From Actinomycetales bacterium (GTDB lineage Bacteria; Actinomycetota; Actinomycetes; Actinomycetales; Actinomycetaceae), in the NCBI GenBank assembly GCA_012513625.1, contig JAAZBW010000237.1, forward strand, positions 1-6,073: a stretch of 6,073 nucleotides of DNA, written 5' to 3'. Shown piece after piece: positions 4,490-6,073 of the stretch. Positions within the stretch are counted from its first letter, which is position 1; each line of letters begins with the position of its first letter. The translations under genes were made by a program, and so were the position numbers. The notes beneath the pieces are model-generated. The model did not search any database and was not told where the DNA came from. It saw only the letters and a list, made by a program, of their open reading frames with translations.

Positions 4490-5641
4490 TCAGTCGAGGA
4501 GTTGTTCCAGCGGCCCGAAGGCCAGTTGCGCGCCCAGCGCTGCGCCCAGTACGGCGCCCGGCAGCTCTGTGGACTCTGGCAGGAACTCCGGCACGTGGAT
4601 GACCCGGCCGGTCAGTCTGCGCCGGAGCTCCAGGCCCACGTACTCCGCGATCGGTGCGAAGTAGCCGGCCAGGATGATCACATCGGGATTCACGAGCGCG
4701 CACACGTTGATCAGCGCGAACGCGAACTCGTCCAGCACCTGGGAGGCCAGCCGGGCGGCCGCCGGATCCCTGGCCGGGAGCTCCACGAGCAGCTCGCGCC
4801 ACACGTCGCCGCCGGGATCCAACTGCACTCCCGCCGCCGTGGCCCGCTCCCGCACCGCCTGCGTCCCCAGACGCGACTCCAGGTCACCGAAACCGGGGTA
4901 GATGTGCTGCACCGATTCCAGTGAGAGCAGCATCCGCCCGATCTGGCCGGAGGCCCCGTCCGCCCCCTCCCACAGCTTGCCGTCCACCACGATTCCGGAC
5001 CCCACGCCGTCGAACACCGCGAGCGCGAACAATGCCCGCCGGTGCCGGGCCGCCCCGAACCGGGCCTCCGCGATGGCGATCAGGTTCGCGTCGTTGTGCA
5101 CGGCCACCGGCACGTCGAGTCGCTCGCGGAGGATGGGCCCCAGGTTGACCCGGTTCCAACCGAGTGCGGGCGCGAAGTCCACCATGCCGTTGCTGTCCAC
5201 GGGCCCCGGAATCGAAACGCCCACCCCGAGCAGTCGCGTGCGGTCCGGCCAGGCACGCACGGCTGCGTCCACGGTGGTGAGAGTGTGCTCGAGCCGTTCG
5301 TCCGCTGTCAGCCCCGGGCCCACCGGAACCTTCTCGCGGGAGAGGACCGCCCCGGACAGGGACACCGACGCAACCTCGGTGTGGTGATCGGCGACGTCGA
5401 CGACGAGGCTCGCGGCGGCGTCGTCGGCGAACCTGACGAGGGTGAGGGGGCGGCCGAAGGTGCGTTCCGCCTCGGACTGGTGGACGAGGCCGGCGGCGGC
5501 GAGCGCGGCGACCGTCCGCGAGACCGTGGCGAGGGAGAGGCCGGTGCGTTCGGCGAGTTCGGCGCGGGAGAGGCCGCGCGCGTAGGCGATTTCGGCGAGG
5601 ATGCGGCCGCGGTTCGCGCGCGAGATGGAGGAGGTGCTCAC
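4490..5641 (-). CDS. ROK-family transcriptional regulator lacking the zinc motif
   Basis: This is a sugar-responsive DNA-binding regulator (NagC/Mlc/XylR-like) of 383 residues, full length for the family. Residues about 10-60 form a winged helix-turn-helix (RAELAERTGLSLATVSRTVA), and about 75-383 form the ROK sugar-kinase-like domain. Visible elements are VSIPGPVD (142-149), HNDAN with Asp184 (182-186), the phosphate-type loop DGVGSG (211-216) and GADGASGQIGRM (226-237). The last is normally GxxGxxGEIGH, so both the Glu and the sugar/zinc-contacting His are replaced. The usual CxCGxxGCxE zinc cluster is missing as well; the matching stretch (about 243-256) has no cysteine. The protein therefore probably senses a ligand differently or not at all. 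It starts at GTG 5641, overlapping the upstream S66 gene in a GTGA junction (translational coupling). ROK genes often sit beside the sugar ABC operon they control, which would be the 2236-to-1 operon. Confidence 0.92.
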   Translation of the reverse strand: MSTSSISRANRGRILAEIAYARGLSRAELAERTGLSLATVSRTVAALAAAGLVHQSEAERTFGRPLTLVRFADDAAASLVVDVADHHTEVASVSLSGAVLSREKVPVGPGLTADERLEHTLTTVDAAVRAWPDRTRLLGVGVSIPGPVDSNGMVDFAPALGWNRVNLGPILRERLDVPVAVHNDANLIAIAEARFGAARHRRALFALAVFDGVGSGIVVDGKLWEGADGASGQIGRMLLSLESVQHIYPGFGDLESRLGTQAVRERATAAGVQLDPGGDVWRELLVELPARDPAAARLASQVLDEFAFALINVCALVNPDVIILAGYFAPIAEYVGLELRRRLTGRVIHVPEFLPESTELPGAVLGAALGAQLAFGPLEQLLD

Positions 5642-6073
5642 GGTCGCGTGGCGTCCGCGAACTCGTACATCCCGCCGATCCGTAGCGCACGCGAGTCCGC
5701 CGAGTGCCCGAACGAGTCCGTGCGCGCGATGGGGATGTCCGTGTCCACCACGTCCGCCACGATCTGGTCCAGCGCGTCCGGGCCGGAGAGCCGCCCGAGG
5801 CGGGTGAACTCTCCGAGCAGCACGCCCGCGCAGACCTCGAACGCACCGATCAGTTTCAGCTGCGTGAGCATGGAGTGCACGGTGGGCGCGTCCGAGGACA
5901 GCGCCTCGAGCGCGAGGATCCGGCCCTCGAGCGGAGGGAACAGCTCCGTGCCTGCGAGCTTGAGGAACGCGTTGAGGTTCCCGCCCACCATCGGCCCGCC
6001 CATCGCATCGCCCTGCAGGAACCGCACGCCCTCCAGCTCGAAGAGGCCCTCCCCGCCGCCGCTTCGCCCGCCA
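5638..6073 (-). CDS. S66-family peptidase, LD-carboxypeptidase-like (5' end outside window)
   Basis: Only the C-terminal 144 codons or so are present; the frame is open to the right edge. The family's C-terminal domain is clear: GPMVGGNLNAFLKLAGT, then PLEGRILALEALSS with the catalytic Glu of the S66 Ser-Glu-His triad, the helix HSMLTQLKLIGAFE, GVLLGEF, and near the end DSFGHSADSRALRIG with the catalytic His. The nucleophilic Ser would lie in the missing N-terminal part. Members cut the L,D bond of murein tetrapeptides in the cytoplasm during wall recycling, or hydrolyse related peptide conjugates (MccF group). The stop overlaps the ROK start by 4 bp, so the two are one transcription unit. 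A GTG at 6027 lies inside the conserved domain and is not the start. Confidence 0.88.
   Translation of the reverse strand, partial: GGRSGGGEGLFELEGVRFLQGDAMGGPMVGGNLNAFLKLAGTELFPPLEGRILALEALSSDAPTVHSMLTQLKLIGAFEVCAGVLLGEFTRLGRLSGPDALDQIVADVVDTDIPIARTDSFGHSADSRALRIGGMYEFADATRP

Noticed and set aside
4884..5846. Minus-strand open frame of 320 codons rich in Arg, Gly and Pro
   Set aside because: It is an alternative frame across the ROK and S66 genes with extreme Arg content. The overlapping frames encode recognisable families.

Overview
The window reads as chromosomal DNA from a high-GC Gram-positive bacterium, most likely an actinomycete (Actinomycetota, perhaps Micrococcales). The grounds are strong G/C preference at third codon positions, GTG starts, a lipoprotein-type sugar-binding protein, and no sign of plasmid or phage replication genes. 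I cannot name the species.

Layout. At the left, on the minus strand, are a sugar ABC-transporter substrate-binding lipoprotein (2236 to 1139) and then an RbsA/MglA-type double ATPase (918 to beyond position 1). A 12-bp perfect hairpin lies in the gap between them. In the centre is a smaller module of different composition: a classical SDR dehydrogenase on the plus strand (2753-3529) convergent with a TetR-family repressor on the minus strand (4221 to 3637). A long shared hairpin terminator sits between their 3' ends. The SDR promoter carries a perfect palindromic operator over its -10 box, and the tetR upstream region carries a second, different palindrome. At the right, again on the minus strand, are the C-terminal part of an S66 (LD-carboxypeptidase-like) peptidase and, overlapping it by 4 bp, a ROK-family regulator whose zinc-binding motif is gone.

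The most unusual structure is in the two intergenic stretches either side of the SDR/TetR pair. Each holds a small array of a CGACTGTGTGG motif. The right array has four copies exactly 34 bp apart. The left array has three copies exactly 34 bp apart, a fourth degenerate copy further in, and a partial 64-bp duplication. The two arrays are in opposite orientation, both reading inward, and their outermost copies share an extra TCGC on the outside. The bracketed segment (about 2403-4478) contains only the SDR and TetR genes, which use A/T at third codon positions clearly more often than most of their neighbours. I infer that this may be an inserted cassette with multi-site inverted ends and no transposase of its own. 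It would have separated a ROK regulator from the sugar ABC operon it may once have adjoined or still control. The repeats could instead be a genome-wide intergenic family or regulator-binding arrays; sequence comparison would decide.

Functional reading. The flanking genes suit uptake of a sugar or cell-wall-derived sugar under ROK control, with the S66 peptidase hinting at peptidoglycan turnover. The central pair looks self-contained: a TetR-type repressor next to an NAD-dependent alcohol or sugar dehydrogenase whose promoter has an ideal repressor site.
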